The notes below the pieces were generated by a model. That model did no database searches. It was not told the DNA's origin and was given only the letters and a program-made list of their open reading frames with translations. From positions 12,501-76,500 of the forward strand of contig JANJXV010000196.1 in NCBI GenBank assembly GCA_024803745.1: 64,000 bases of DNA, given 5' to 3'. The stretch is from Megascapheus bottae (lineage: Eukaryota > Chordata > Mammalia > Rodentia > Geomyidae). Below, one piece after another: positions 11,144 to 21,700 of the stretch (the stretch's first letter is position 1; every line of letters begins with the position of its first letter). Position numbers and translations under genes: made by a program.

Positions 11144-12987
11144 CTTGGTGAGGGCCAAACTTACATCTGAATGAGGATCTGCTGTCCTTCTCCATGGGCC
11201 TTCTGGAGATTGCTATAAAGTAACTTACAAGAGTAAGCTGAAATAGCAATTAAGCAACCATTTTGATAGTCCTAATTTTCCTTGTTTCTTTTTTTGAAAC
11301 AAAGCTTTAGGACAACTTTACTTTTAAATTTTGTTCAGAAATGGTTTCTAATTTTCTTTAAAACTTTTACACTTTTTAACTTAAACTCTTAACACTTTGG
11401 TCTTTATTTGCATTTGAAAAACCTTTAAGGCTAAAGGAATTCCCTTTGCCTCCAGGCCCTCTAAGGCTCAAGGCACTCCTCTTGCCTTTTAGAAAAAAGG
11501 GCTCTTTTGCAGTTTAGATTACTGTCTAGAACTCCAACAACAGTTTAAACTCAAATAACAGTTTTTCCCTAATTCAAGAACTATAGACATCAGTGCACCA
11601 AAAGTCTAAGTCTGGACTTAGTTTCCTCTCCTTTTTTAAAATACACCCAAAAGCATGGAGATAAACCTTTAAACATTCCTTTAAAATACTAATCACATTA
11701 TCCACATTTTACCATCAGATTTCTAGTGTCAGTTTGCAAGAAAGGACAGGCAAAATTTCTGACGTTAATGAACAATTTTACATTTAAATTTCTAATACAT
11801 GTTTCCAAACTTTAACTTAAAGTAATAAATCCCAAATTCCCTAACACCTCTGTGCTGAACAGGATACAATGTTTACAATGTAAACAGCTGTATGTATTGC
11901 AATACCAGATTTTTTAAAATGCAGATTTCAGGATCTTTAGAAAAATACTTTTTACCAGTTTTTCTTTAAAACAATGCAATAATACTTTTAAGACATAGGA
12001 AACATTCAAGCATAATAATTTTCTTGAAGTTTAGACTTAGATTTACCCAATTACCTTTGTTTCAAATGAGTTCAACCATTGTTTTATACAGTATGCTGAC
12101 AATTTAACCTTGAACATGTTCACTCACTCATTCACACACATTCATACTCAAAGATCATAAAGTGCGCAAAATTAATATTGGCCGTTCGTTTTCTGGAAGT
12201 TTGTTTCAAGAGAGTTTTGCCAATTTTACTCTTACAGGTGAGAACCAGGTTCAAAACAAAACTTCTTGCAAGGCAACTTAGCTGGAATTTATTTTTCCAG
12301 GGCTTGTCACAACTGCAGACATGGGGGAGCGGCCATACTAGGCCCAGAAATGTTCAAATAAATAACAAGGATGTGTGCTTGAGTATGCACAGAAAAACCA
12401 TAAGGATCCATACTTAGAAATGGTACCAATTTTAAAGACAAAACTGGACAAGGAAAAATATGTAACACGAACAAGACAAACGGAGACTTTTAAATAATCA
12501 GACATTGACATATAACAAGAAAATTGGACTCAATCAGATACACTTAACACAAAAAACATGAGCTCAAATGAATGTTTTCACCAAACAGTTATTTTTAGAT
12601 TTAGACATGTCTTGCTGGTGGGACTCTCAGGTATGCCTTGTTATTGACAAGAAACTCAGAAGGGGAGGGGGGGTCAAGGCGTCCCTTGACCACCCAGGCC
12701 TCTGTTTTAGGCCCACAGTGCACCTTTTCAAACAAACAAACAAAAATAAAATAAAATAAAATAAAACGCTGACATACAAGGGGGTCGGCCGACTTCTACT
12801 TACCTCTGGAGGCCTTTGCTTTTCACCTGGGCATCTTTTACAAAAAAGGTTATTAAGAAGAGGGCTGGTAAAGACAAAATAATGTCACATATTAAATTGT
12901 GTAGAGTCAATAAATATGTTAAAAGGTCCCTACATAATAGTAAAAGGAGGAGAAACACAGCTCATATGAATGTGTGGAACAAGTGGA
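11144..12987. other. Non-coding 3' region of provirus A
   Basis: About 1.8 kb of AT-rich DNA between the env start and module X. No surface or transmembrane env domain could be found. Short frames here have no retroviral features. A perfect inverted repeat 'gtcaagg..tcccttgac' lies near 12,673, and a (TTTTA)n-like run lies near 12,745-12,770. Confidence 0.6.
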
Positions 12988-13179
12988 TCAGTAGCAGTCC
13001 CAATTGACATGCACAAATAACTCAGGTCCTTCCCACGTCGCAGGATGCACCACTGGAGGGTTGGGGGTGTAGGCCCAGTGAGTCGCTGCTTGGATGGCCA
13101 CTGTCACTCTCCACGATCCGAACGCAGCGTTCAGGCAGCCAGCGGGCATCATTTTCTCCTTGTGAAAAAACACATACAT
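12988..13179 (-). pseudogene. env: env start remnant of provirus A
   Basis: A 63-codon frame overlaps the end of pol in a different frame, where class II env genes begin. It contains H-W-A-Y-T-P-N-P-P followed by a W-E-G and V-H-V-N, resembling the mature surface-protein start of HML/betaretroviral Env. It stops at 12,988, and no further surface or transmembrane region follows. What remains is a hydrophobic leader region plus about 30 residues, so no functional envelope can be made. Identity rests on position and this short motif. Confidence 0.6.
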
Positions 13180-14969
13180 GCCCTCGACCCCAGGTTAGAA
13201 CAGGATCGGGTCCATGCCAAGCACCAGTTAGGGGATCCTTCCATTTTACTAAGGCAAAAGGACGCTGCGCTCTTTTTTCCCAGAATCGCTGAGCAGCAGA
13301 TAAATTATTTGAATCCAAATTCAAAAAATTTAAAACAAATAAAGCATGATTAAGTATATTCACAGGGGTAGCGGGATATGACTCTCCTTTCTGTATTTTA
13401 GCAATTTGATGTTTTAATAATCCATTAGCTCTCTCCACGATGCCTTGACCTTGAGGATTGTAAGGAATGCCTGTAATATGAGTGATATTATAGGAATGGC
13501 AGAAGGATTGAAATGCTCGGCTTGCATAGCCAGGGCCATTATCTGTTTTTATTTGCGAGGGAATCCCCATCTCAGCAAAGCATCGAATGCAGTGAGAGAT
13601 ACAATGTTTAGTGGCTTCCCCAGCAAGGGGGGTGGCCAAGATAAAATTAGAATAAGTATCTACAGTAACATGAACATATTTTAATCGGCCAAATGATGGA
13701 ACATGTGTGACATCCATCTGCCAAATGTGATTAGAAAGCAGTCCTCGTGGATTTATGCCTAAATGGGGGGCTGGTGAAAAAGGGACACAGTTGGAGCAAG
13801 TCTTAACTATTTGCCTCGCTGCTTCTCTAGATAATTTGAACTGTCGGCGCAAGGCTCGACTGTTTTGATGATGGATGGCATGTGACTGCTTAGCAAGTTC
13901 AACCTGAGTTAAGTAAACTCTGGTGGCGGAGTCAGTAACTGCATTGCCCTCACTTAAAGGGCCAGGAAGATTAGTGTGAGCTCGAACAAAGCCAAAAAAA
14001 CAGGGGTGGTTGCGAGAACAAAGCAAAGTTTGTACTTGGCGAAATTGGGTCTGAATATTGGAGTTAGTAGTTCCAATAAAGGGAACAGTTTCTATGACTT
14101 GAAGAGCACGAATTACATATTGACTGTCTGAGTATAAGTTAAAGGGCTCGTCTTGTAACAGGACGAGTGCTTGTAAAACAGCCTCTAATTCCACCTCTTG
14201 GGCGGAGGAAAAACCCGTAACCCAAGATTGAGTTTTCCCATTAATGGTCAAAGCAGCCTTTCCATTAGAGGATCCATCTGTAAATACCAAAGCAGCAGAA
14301 GATAAAGGCGAGGCCTGTACTATGGAAGGAAATAGAAACGTATGACACGCAGCAAATTGGAGAAGTTTGTTAGACGGGTAGTGATGCAAAATTTTCCCCG
14401 TATAATTGGCCCAAGCAATGGCCCAAGAATCGCAATGGGCAAATAGCCAATCTTGTTGTTGTAAATTATATGGGACACAGATAAAATGAGGTTCCTGACC
14501 TAAATATTTACGGGAATCCACTCGGCACATGTGTATCAGATTAGCTACCAATTCGTAGTAGGGGGTCAGCACTTTGCCGGGTGTTGATGGTAGATAAAGC
14601 CATAAAAGTGGGCCATCCTGCCACAATACAGCAGTTGGGGAGTGAGAAGTAGCTAAAATATAAACTCCCCATGGTTTAGAATAGTCACAATAGGTCACTT
14701 GTTGCTGGGAAATTGCCTTTTCTACAATTTGGATGGCCCTCCTGGCGTCAGGATTTAATTCACGCAAGGATGTAGGGTTGGTATCTCCTTTTAAGAGATC
14801 AAAAAGGGGTTTTAACTCTCCTGTGGAGAGCTTTAGATAAGGCCGAAGCCAATTTATATCTCCTAAGAATTGCTGAAAATCATGAAGAGTTCTTAAGTGG
14901 GAAGTTTTTAATTGTATTTTTTGGCTTTTAAAATAGTGTGGGCCTAATATATGGCCTAGATATGTAAAA
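13022..14969 (-). pseudogene. pol: Provirus A pol, RT end + RNase H + integrase
   Basis: The frame downstream of the frameshift is open to a stop at 13,022. It carries the end of the RT ('FLGDINWLRPYL' type segment near 14,850), then RNase H with F-T-D-G-S-S and Y-S-D-S-Q-Y acidic motifs. The integrase follows, with an H-H...C-S-N-C zinc-binding region and a catalytic core showing M-D-V-T-H, K-T-D-N-G-P and Q-G-I-V-E-R (D,D,E). The C-terminal DNA-binding part contains W-K-D-P...W-H-G-P-D-P-V. All key catalytic residues are present. It is out of frame with the upstream RT part because of one indel near 14,970, so a complete polymerase cannot be translated from this copy. Confidence 0.9.
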
Positions 14970-16613
14970 GGGGGGGTGTTCCTGAACCTTTTCAGCTGCT
15001 ATTATAAGGCCAAAGAGGTTCAGACCTTGCTTTAGTTGTCCAAAGGCTTGTCGTACGACGATAGGGTCAGAACAAGCCAACAAGATGTCATCCATATAAT
15101 GAACAATATAAACAGAAGAAAATTTTTCACGAGTGGAAGAAATGGCTCTAGCTACAAAACTTTGACATAAAGTTGGGCTATTTGCCATGCCCTGTGGGAG
15201 CACAAGCCAGTGATATCGCTTCATGGGTTCTTTAAAATTAACAGAGGGGACACTGAAGGCAAAGCGCTTACAGTCTTGAGGCGCCAGGGGTATAGTATAG
15301 AAACAATCCTTCAAATCTATAATAATCTTATAAGTATCCTTTGGGATTGCCATGGGTGAAGGCAAGCCAGGCTGTAGGGCCCCCATCAGTTCCATTGTGG
15401 CATTTATTTTTCTCAAATCCTGTAACAGCCTCCATTTACCTGACTTTTTCTTTATAACAAAAATTGGAGAATTCCATGGAGAGTTAGAAGGGGCCACATG
15501 CCCCAAGTCCAGCTGTTCCTGTACCAGCTGCTGTACTGCAATGATCTTTTCTAGTGAAAGAGGCCACTGTTCAACCCATACCGGTTGTTCAGAGAGCCAA
15601 TTTATGGGATCAGCATGAGGGGGAGGGCAAACGACAGCTCCCGTCAAGGGATACCCCAATCCTTGTCTCGTAGGGTGAGACTGGGGTTGGAGTGGCTCTA
15701 GCTCCCCCTGTGCTGCTCGGCCTAGTCCCCTAAAGGGGAGGAGGCCTTGATCAAGTAACTGCTTAGTGACCACAGCACTAGGACTAAACATATACACTCC
15801 CATTTTTTCCATGATATCACGACCCCATAAATTAATTGGCAGATGATCCAAGACAAATGGCTGAAAATGACCAGAGTGCCCTTCCTCATCTCTCCAAACA
15901 AGGATCGCACTGCTCTGCTGTGGGTCAGTTGCTTGCCCAACCCCCTGTAGGGAAGTCATAGAGGTTGTCAGGGGCCATTGGGCTGGCCAATGTTTTTTAG
16001 ATATCACAGACACATCTGCTCCAGTGTCTAATATTCCTTTAAAGGGCTTTTCTTGTATAAATATAGTCATCTCAGGCCTCTCTTGTTTTATGCTTTGTAC
16101 CCAATAGATATCAGAAGATCTAAATCCTCTCTGTCCACATGGGGAATTAGCAGTCTCCCCGGGAGGTAAAGGCACAAGTATTAATTGTGCTAATTTTTGA
16201 CCGGCTGGGATCAATACCACGTGTTTCGGGGCAGAGGCCATAACTTTGATTTCTCCAGTAAAATCCTGGTCAATTTTGCCAGGTGTAATCTGTATCCCTT
16301 TAAGGGCTGAGCTACTTCGCCCTAACAGCAATCCAGCCACTCCCGGGGGAAGGGGGCCGAAGACCCCCGTGGGGAAAGCTTGTGTCCCCATCTCTGGGGT
16401 CAATACTGAGCAGGTGGAGGAACAGAGGTCCAATCCTGCACTTCCTGGGGTGGCACGGAGGAGGCCGGAGACTGATCTTGGGGGGTTGTTAGAAGATGCA
16501 CTTGTGGCCGAGAAGAGGGAGGGACTGCCCCATGGTTTTGCGGGGCCAGGGGCTGGCCCCTCCTCCAGTTTCCCGAAAGCGGGCGGCCATTGCGATCTGT
16601 TCTTGACCTGCAA
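14928..16613 (-). pseudogene. pro-pol: Provirus A pro-pol: dUTPase, protease, reverse transcriptase
   Basis: A 561-codon open frame in the -1 frame relative to gag. In order it has a dUTPase (G-S-A-G-L-D-L, L-G-R-S-S-S-A-L-K-G), an aspartic protease (L-D-T-G-A-D near 16,030), a G-patch-like R-Q-G-L-G-Y, and RT fingers and palm with Y-M-D-D at 15,087-15,098. Protease and RT share one frame, whereas provirus B uses a second frameshift. The frame breaks at a run of seven G (sense C) at 14,970-14,976, most easily read as a single-base indel. The catalytic residues look intact. Confidence 0.92.
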
Positions 16614-18283
16614 TCTTTAGCCCAGTGCTTCCCTTTACCACAGCGTGGACATGTGCCAGGTGATTTTTCTCTCTTTTGCCTGGCCTGGCATGGGCATTGC
16701 GTCATCCAATGTCCTATTTGTCCACAAGAGAAGCAACGCCCTGGGGGTCTAGCAGCCCGAGAATGCCGCTGACCTCTATTTTTTAGAGACTCAGTAACAG
16801 TCTTTCCTTGAGGAGCGGCGGCTAAAGTAAGGCCTTGTACATGGGAGGGTCCAATATCAGCACACAGTGAAATAAAGTCCGTGATTCCTCCCTTATTCCT
16901 ATGGGGTCTGATAGCTGCCTGACAGGCGGCGTTGGCATTTTCATAGGCTATGTGTCTAACTATAATCTCCCTTGCATTCTCATCTTGTACTAGGCGGTCT
17001 GCAGTCTCCATTAATCGAGACAAAAATTCTAAATAAGGCTCATTTGGTCCCTGTTTAACTTCTACTAGATTTTTTGTACGATTGGAATTGCGTAACTTTT
17101 TCCAAGCCTCTCTCGCCTCAGCATTTATTTGTAAATAGGCCTCCTTTGCATAACCCAATTGATCTTTGGTGTTTTTATAGGTTCCCTCTCCTAACAACTG
17201 ATCAACAGTGTAAGGCAGGTTCTTAGACCTATTTGTTTCAATTTTAGCCCGACACTGTGCAGTGAACTCTGTCTCCCATAATAAGTACTCTCCCGCACTA
17301 AGGCATGCTCTGGCAAGCCGCTTCCAGTCATTTGGGCATGCAATACCAGCACACGCGGCCTCCAATATTACTTGAGTAAAAGGGGCAGTTGGCCCATATT
17401 GGGAGCAGGCATTTTTTAAATCCTGTAATAGTTTAACAGGAACAGGTTGATGGTATACTTGTTCATCATGATCAACTAAACTAGGGAAGCATCGAGGCCC
17501 TTAAATACCTTCCCTCTCTCTAGCAGCCTGAGTCAGGTTTAATTGCGATGCACTGTGCCTGGTTGTAGTGCCTGTTAAAAGGGACTTGTTGCTAGGGCCT
17601 TTAGGCTTGCCTAAAGGTTGAGAAAGGGATTGAGGCCGTAAGGCTGCAGCCGGAGGCGGTGGGTGTGAGGGGTAAGGTTTAGAATCAGACACCATAGTGG
17701 CCTGAGGGTCATATTTCTTTCCTACTTCTGGGGGGGCTCTCTGCTCTGTCCCCATTTTCGATAGAAAATGTAGGATTTCTTCTAACTTCTTCTCCATCGT
17801 ACCCATTCGGCCCTCCATTGACTCATCATAACTTTCCTCCTTGATATTCAAACCTGAATTCTGATACTCAATATCTACTGGTTGTTGTTCCCTTTTCAAA
17901 ATCTCACTTAGACTCTCTTGGGCTGCGGCATATGGCTCAGCCTCAGGTTCTTCAGAAGGGTCCTTTAACTCATAAAGTTCCCTTAATTAAAGATTAAGTT
18001 CAGCATCTTCATGTAGAGGATCTATGTATTCACTTACTAAATTCCATACAGTAGTAGCCTCTACTGGGGTCTTTTCGGGGCCATATACATCATAATAATC
18101 TTGAATTCTTTTTCCTATCCGCTGCCAGGCTTTTTGGAATTCCTCCTCTATAGACCTCGGGCATGCCTCCTTGAGAAACTGTAGGAAGCTCTGAAGCACC
18201 CCCTCTTCCACCCACGTTCCGTGGGCTTCAAATAGGCCTGTTAAGATCGGTAGAAATAACCCATGGCTATTAGCTTGACCCAT
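16400..18283 (-). pseudogene. gag: Provirus A gag (two premature stops)
   Basis: One reading frame runs from ATG 18,283 to a stop at 16,400, interrupted by TAA at 17,987-17,989 and TAA at 17,501-17,503. The N-terminus M-G-Q-A-N-S fits an N-myristoylated matrix that would assemble at the plasma membrane. A capsid region with a major homology region (Q-G-P-N-E-P-Y...F-L-S-R-L) lies near 17,040. The nucleocapsid has two CCHC knuckles (C-F-S-C...C and C-P-R-C...C) near 16,620-16,740. Proline-rich linkers separate matrix and capsid. It is a full-length Gag in layout, inactivated only by the two stops. Confidence 0.92.
16568..16574 (-). promoter_or_regulatory. gag-pro -1 frameshift site of provirus A
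   Basis: The sense heptamer G GGA AAC lies in the gag frame. The -1 frame entered there leads straight into dUTPase. Twelve to thirty-five bases downstream, 'ggggccagcccctggcccc' can fold into a strong 7-bp hairpin, with further C-rich DNA available for a pseudoknot. This is the usual betaretroviral arrangement. Confidence 0.8.
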
Positions 18284-18334
18284 AATTTTTACTCCTGACT
18301 ATACTCTCTTAATAGTCCTACGATGTGTTACTCA

Positions 18335-18336
18335 CC
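18335..18336 (-). promoter_or_regulatory. Likely major splice donor of provirus A
   Basis: CTGTG|GTGAGTAAC in the leader, between primer site and gag ATG. It is a good match to the donor consensus. Its use is inferred. Confidence 0.5.
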
Positions 18337-18375
18337 ACAGGGAGGGGTCCTTCACCTTCGTCCCAGATTTTCAGG

Positions 18376-18393
18376 GTCCCTGTTCGGGCGCCA
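18376..18393 (-). promoter_or_regulatory. Primer binding site (tRNA-Lys3), provirus A
   Basis: The minus strand reads TGGCGCCCGAACAGGGAC, an 18-base perfect complement of the tRNA-Lys3 3' end, two bases after the 5' LTR. Confidence 0.93.
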
Positions 18394-18395
18394 GA

Positions 18396-18715
18396 TGCCG
18401 GGGCCAACCGGCAGCAAACCAGGGTTCCCAGATTGGGGTTCCTGAAATAGGGGACAAGGACTAGGAAGAAAAAGAAGAGAGACAGACACACTAGGTCCGG
18501 GATGTCCGCAGTCCAGGCAAAGACTGACTAGACTGCCGCGTTTATTTTCCCCTCCCCCTTCTTCCCTCCTCCTCTCCCAGGCAACCTCCAGGTGTTACAT
18601 TCATATGGTAATTCTCAGGTCATTTACATAGAATAGGGCCAGAAAGCAATAAGACAATATAGCCATCGTCTGATGCAAGTCAAGGTACAGTTTGATTCCA
18701 CTCTGGCTCCCAACA
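18396..18715 (-). mobile_element. Provirus A 5' LTR
   Basis: 320 bp, sense strand starting TGTTGGGAG and ending CCGGCA. AATAAA is at 18,541-18,546. It is identical to the 3' LTR except for one base at 18,428. ACACTG follows at 18,716-18,721 as the second target-duplication copy. Confidence 0.95.
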
Positions 18716-18787
18716 ACACTGTTCCACACATGGTGTTCACATGCCACACTGACATTTCCCACGTGAACAGCGGAGGACGCCCTCCAA

Positions 18788-21700
18788 GGTGCAGTGAGCT
18801 CGTCTTCCCACCAGAGGGCGTGCTGGACCCCTGCTCACCACCCTCCACCCCTCCCTAGTGTAGTGAGCTCCACTTCCCACCAGAGGGCACACTACACCCC
18901 TGCTCACCACCCTCCACCCCTCCCTAGTGTAGTGAGCTCTGCTTCCCACCAGAGGGCGCGCTGGACCCCTGCTCACCACCCTCCTCCCTCCGTGGTGTAG
19001 TGAGCTCCACTTCCCACCAGAGGGCACACTACACCCCTGCTCACCACCCTCCACCCCTCCCTAGTGTAGTGAGCTCTGCTTCCCACCAGAGGGCGCGCTG
19101 GACCCCTGCTCACCACCCTCCTACCCTTTGTGGTGTAGTGAGCTCGTCTTCCCACCAGAGGGCACACTACACCCCTGCTCACCACCCTCCTCCCTCCGTG
19201 GTGTAGTGAGCTCCACTTCCCACCAGAGGGCACACTACACCCCTGCTCACCACCCTCCACCCCTCCGTGGTGTAGTGAGCTCGTCTTCCCACCAGAGGGC
19301 ACACTACACCCCTGCTCACCACCCTTCACCCTTCCCTGGCTCAGTGAGCTCTGCCTTCCACCACAGGGCGCTCTGGGTGAATGCTCATATTCCTCCTCCC
19401 CTCCATGGAGCAGTGAGTTCCCCATCCCCCCGGAGGGTGCTCTGGGTGAATGCTCACTGCACTACGCCAGTATGTGGTGCAGTGAGCTCCACACTAGCCA
19501 CCAGAGGGCACTCTGGGTGAATGCTCACCACCTTCTTCTCCCCACCATGGTACAGTGAGCTCCACTAGCCATCAGATGGCACTCTGGGTCAGTGCTCACC
19601 ACCCTCTTCCCCTCTGTGATGCAGTGATCACCATGCACCACCAGAGGGTGCTCTGGGTGAATGCTCACTGCCATCCTCCCCTCCGTGGTGCACTGAGCTA
19701 GGCTTCGCACCAGAGGGCGCCCTGGGCCCGTGCTCACCACCCTCCACCTTTATGTGATGCACTGAGCTAGGCTTCGCACCAGAAGGCGCCCTGGGCCTGT
19801 CCTCACCACCCTCCACCCTTATGTGATGCAAAGAGCTCTGCCTCCCACCAGAAGACGCCCTGGGCCTGTGCTCACCACCCTCCACCCTTATGTGATGCAG
19901 AGAGCTCTGCCTCCCACCAGAGGGCGCCCTGGGCCTGTGCTCACCACCCTCCACCCTTATGTGATGCAGAGAGCTCTGCCTCCCACCAGAAGGTGCCCTG
20001 GGCCTGTGCTCACCACCCTCCACCCTTATGTGATGCAGAGAGCTCTGCCTCCCACCAGAGGGCGCCCTGGGCCTGTGCTCACCACCCTCCACCCTTATGT
20101 GATGCACTGAGCTAGGCTTTGCACCAGAGGGCGCCCTGGGCTTGTGCTCACCACCCTCTACCCTTATGTGATGCAGAGAGCTCTGCCTCCCACCAGAGGG
20201 CGCTCTGGGTGAATGCTCACAGCCCTCCTCTCTTATGTGGTGCAGTGAGCTTCCCTGGCAACCAGAGTGCACTCTCTATAAGTGATCACCACCCTCCTCC
20301 CTTCCTTGGTGCAGTGACCTATGCTTGCCACTGGAAGGCACCCTGGGTGAATGCTCACCGCATTCCACTAATCCGTGTTGCTGTGAGCTCGGCTTCCCAC
20401 CAGAGGTAGCCTGGGACTGTGCGCACAACCCTCCTCCCCTCCGTGGTGCAGTGAGCTCCGCTTTCCAACAGAGGGCAGATTGGGTTAATGCTCACCACCC
20501 TCCTCCCCTCTATGATGCAGTGAGCTCCGCTTCCCATGACAGCGCACTCTGGGTGAATGCACACCACCTCCCCCGCCCCCCCCCCGTGTTCCAGTGAGCT
20601 CCACTACCCACCAGAGGGTACTCTGGGCGAATGCTCACTGACTTTCTTCCTACCCTCCGTGTTCCAGTGAGCTCCACTACCCACCAGAGGGCGCTCTGGG
20701 TGAATGCTCGCCACCCTCCTTACCTCCATGGTGCAATGAGCTCCGCTTGGCACAAGAGCACGCTCTGAGTGAATGCTCATCACCTTCCCCCCACCCCCGC
20801 TGGTGCAGAGAGTTCCACTTCCCACCAGAGGGCACTCTGGGTGAATGCTCGCTACCCTCCTTACCTCCATGGTGCAATGAGCTCTGCTTGCCACAAGAGC
20901 ACGCTCTGAGTGAATGCTCATCACCTTCCCCCCACCCCTGCTGGTGCAGAGAGTTCCACTTGCCACCAGAGGGCACTCTGGGTGAACGTTCACCACCCTC
21001 CTCTCCTCCATGATTCAGTGAGCTGTGCTTGCCCCCAGAGGGTGCTCTAGGTGAATGCTCGACACCCTGCCCCCCTCCATGGTATAGTAATCTCCGCTTG
21101 CCACCCGAGGGTGCTCTGGGTGAATACTCACCGCCCTATACCCCTCTGTGGTGCAGTGAGCGCCACTTCCCAGCAGAGGGCGCTCTGAGTGAATGCTCAC
21201 CACCTTCCCCGCCTTCCCGTTGTGCAGTGAGCTACGCTTGCCACCAGAGGGCGCTCTGGGTGAATGCTCACCGCCTTTCACCCCTCCATTGGCCTGTGAG
21301 CTCCGCTTGCCACCAGAGGGTGCTGTAGGTGAATCGTCACATCACTGCCCTACACAAATAAAAGGTACAGTGTGCTCTGCTTCCCACCAGGGAGCGCTCT
21401 GGGTGAATGCTCACCGCCTTTCACCATTCCGTGGTGCAGTGAGCCCGGCTTGCCACCAGAGGGCATTGGCATGAAGGGTCAATGCCTTCACCCTCCTCCC
21501 TTCCGTGATGCAGTGAGCTCCACGACCCACCAGAGGGCGCTCTGGTGAATGCTCACAGCCCTAGACCAATCTGTGGTGCAGTGAACTCTGCTTCCCACCA
21601 GAGGGCGCTCTGGGCGAATGCTAACCGCCTTTCACCATTCCATGGTGCAATGAGCCTGGCTTGCCACCAGAGGGCATTGGCATGAAGGGTCAATGCCTTC

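Larger units (their letters stand above)
9738..18715 (-). mobile_element. Provirus A: young class II endogenous retrovirus
   Basis: A complete 8,978-bp provirus on the minus strand, bounded by 320-bp LTRs and a 6-bp target duplication. Reading 5' to 3' (right to left) it holds LTR, tRNA-Lys3 primer site, leader with splice donor, gag, pro, pol, an env start, about 2.9 kb of non-coding DNA, polypurine tract and LTR. A dUTPase, two CCHC zinc knuckles and a gag-pro slippery site place it with betaretrovirus-like class II elements. The predicted myristoylated Gag makes it resemble the IAPE/HML side of that class. The two LTRs differ at one position (9,770 versus 18,428), so insertion is recent. 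Two gag stops and one pol frameshift make this copy defective. Confidence 0.95.

Noticed and set aside
11144..12987. Possible intact env in provirus A
   Set aside because: No long frame, furin-like site, fusion peptide or membrane anchor is visible. Only the env start remains.
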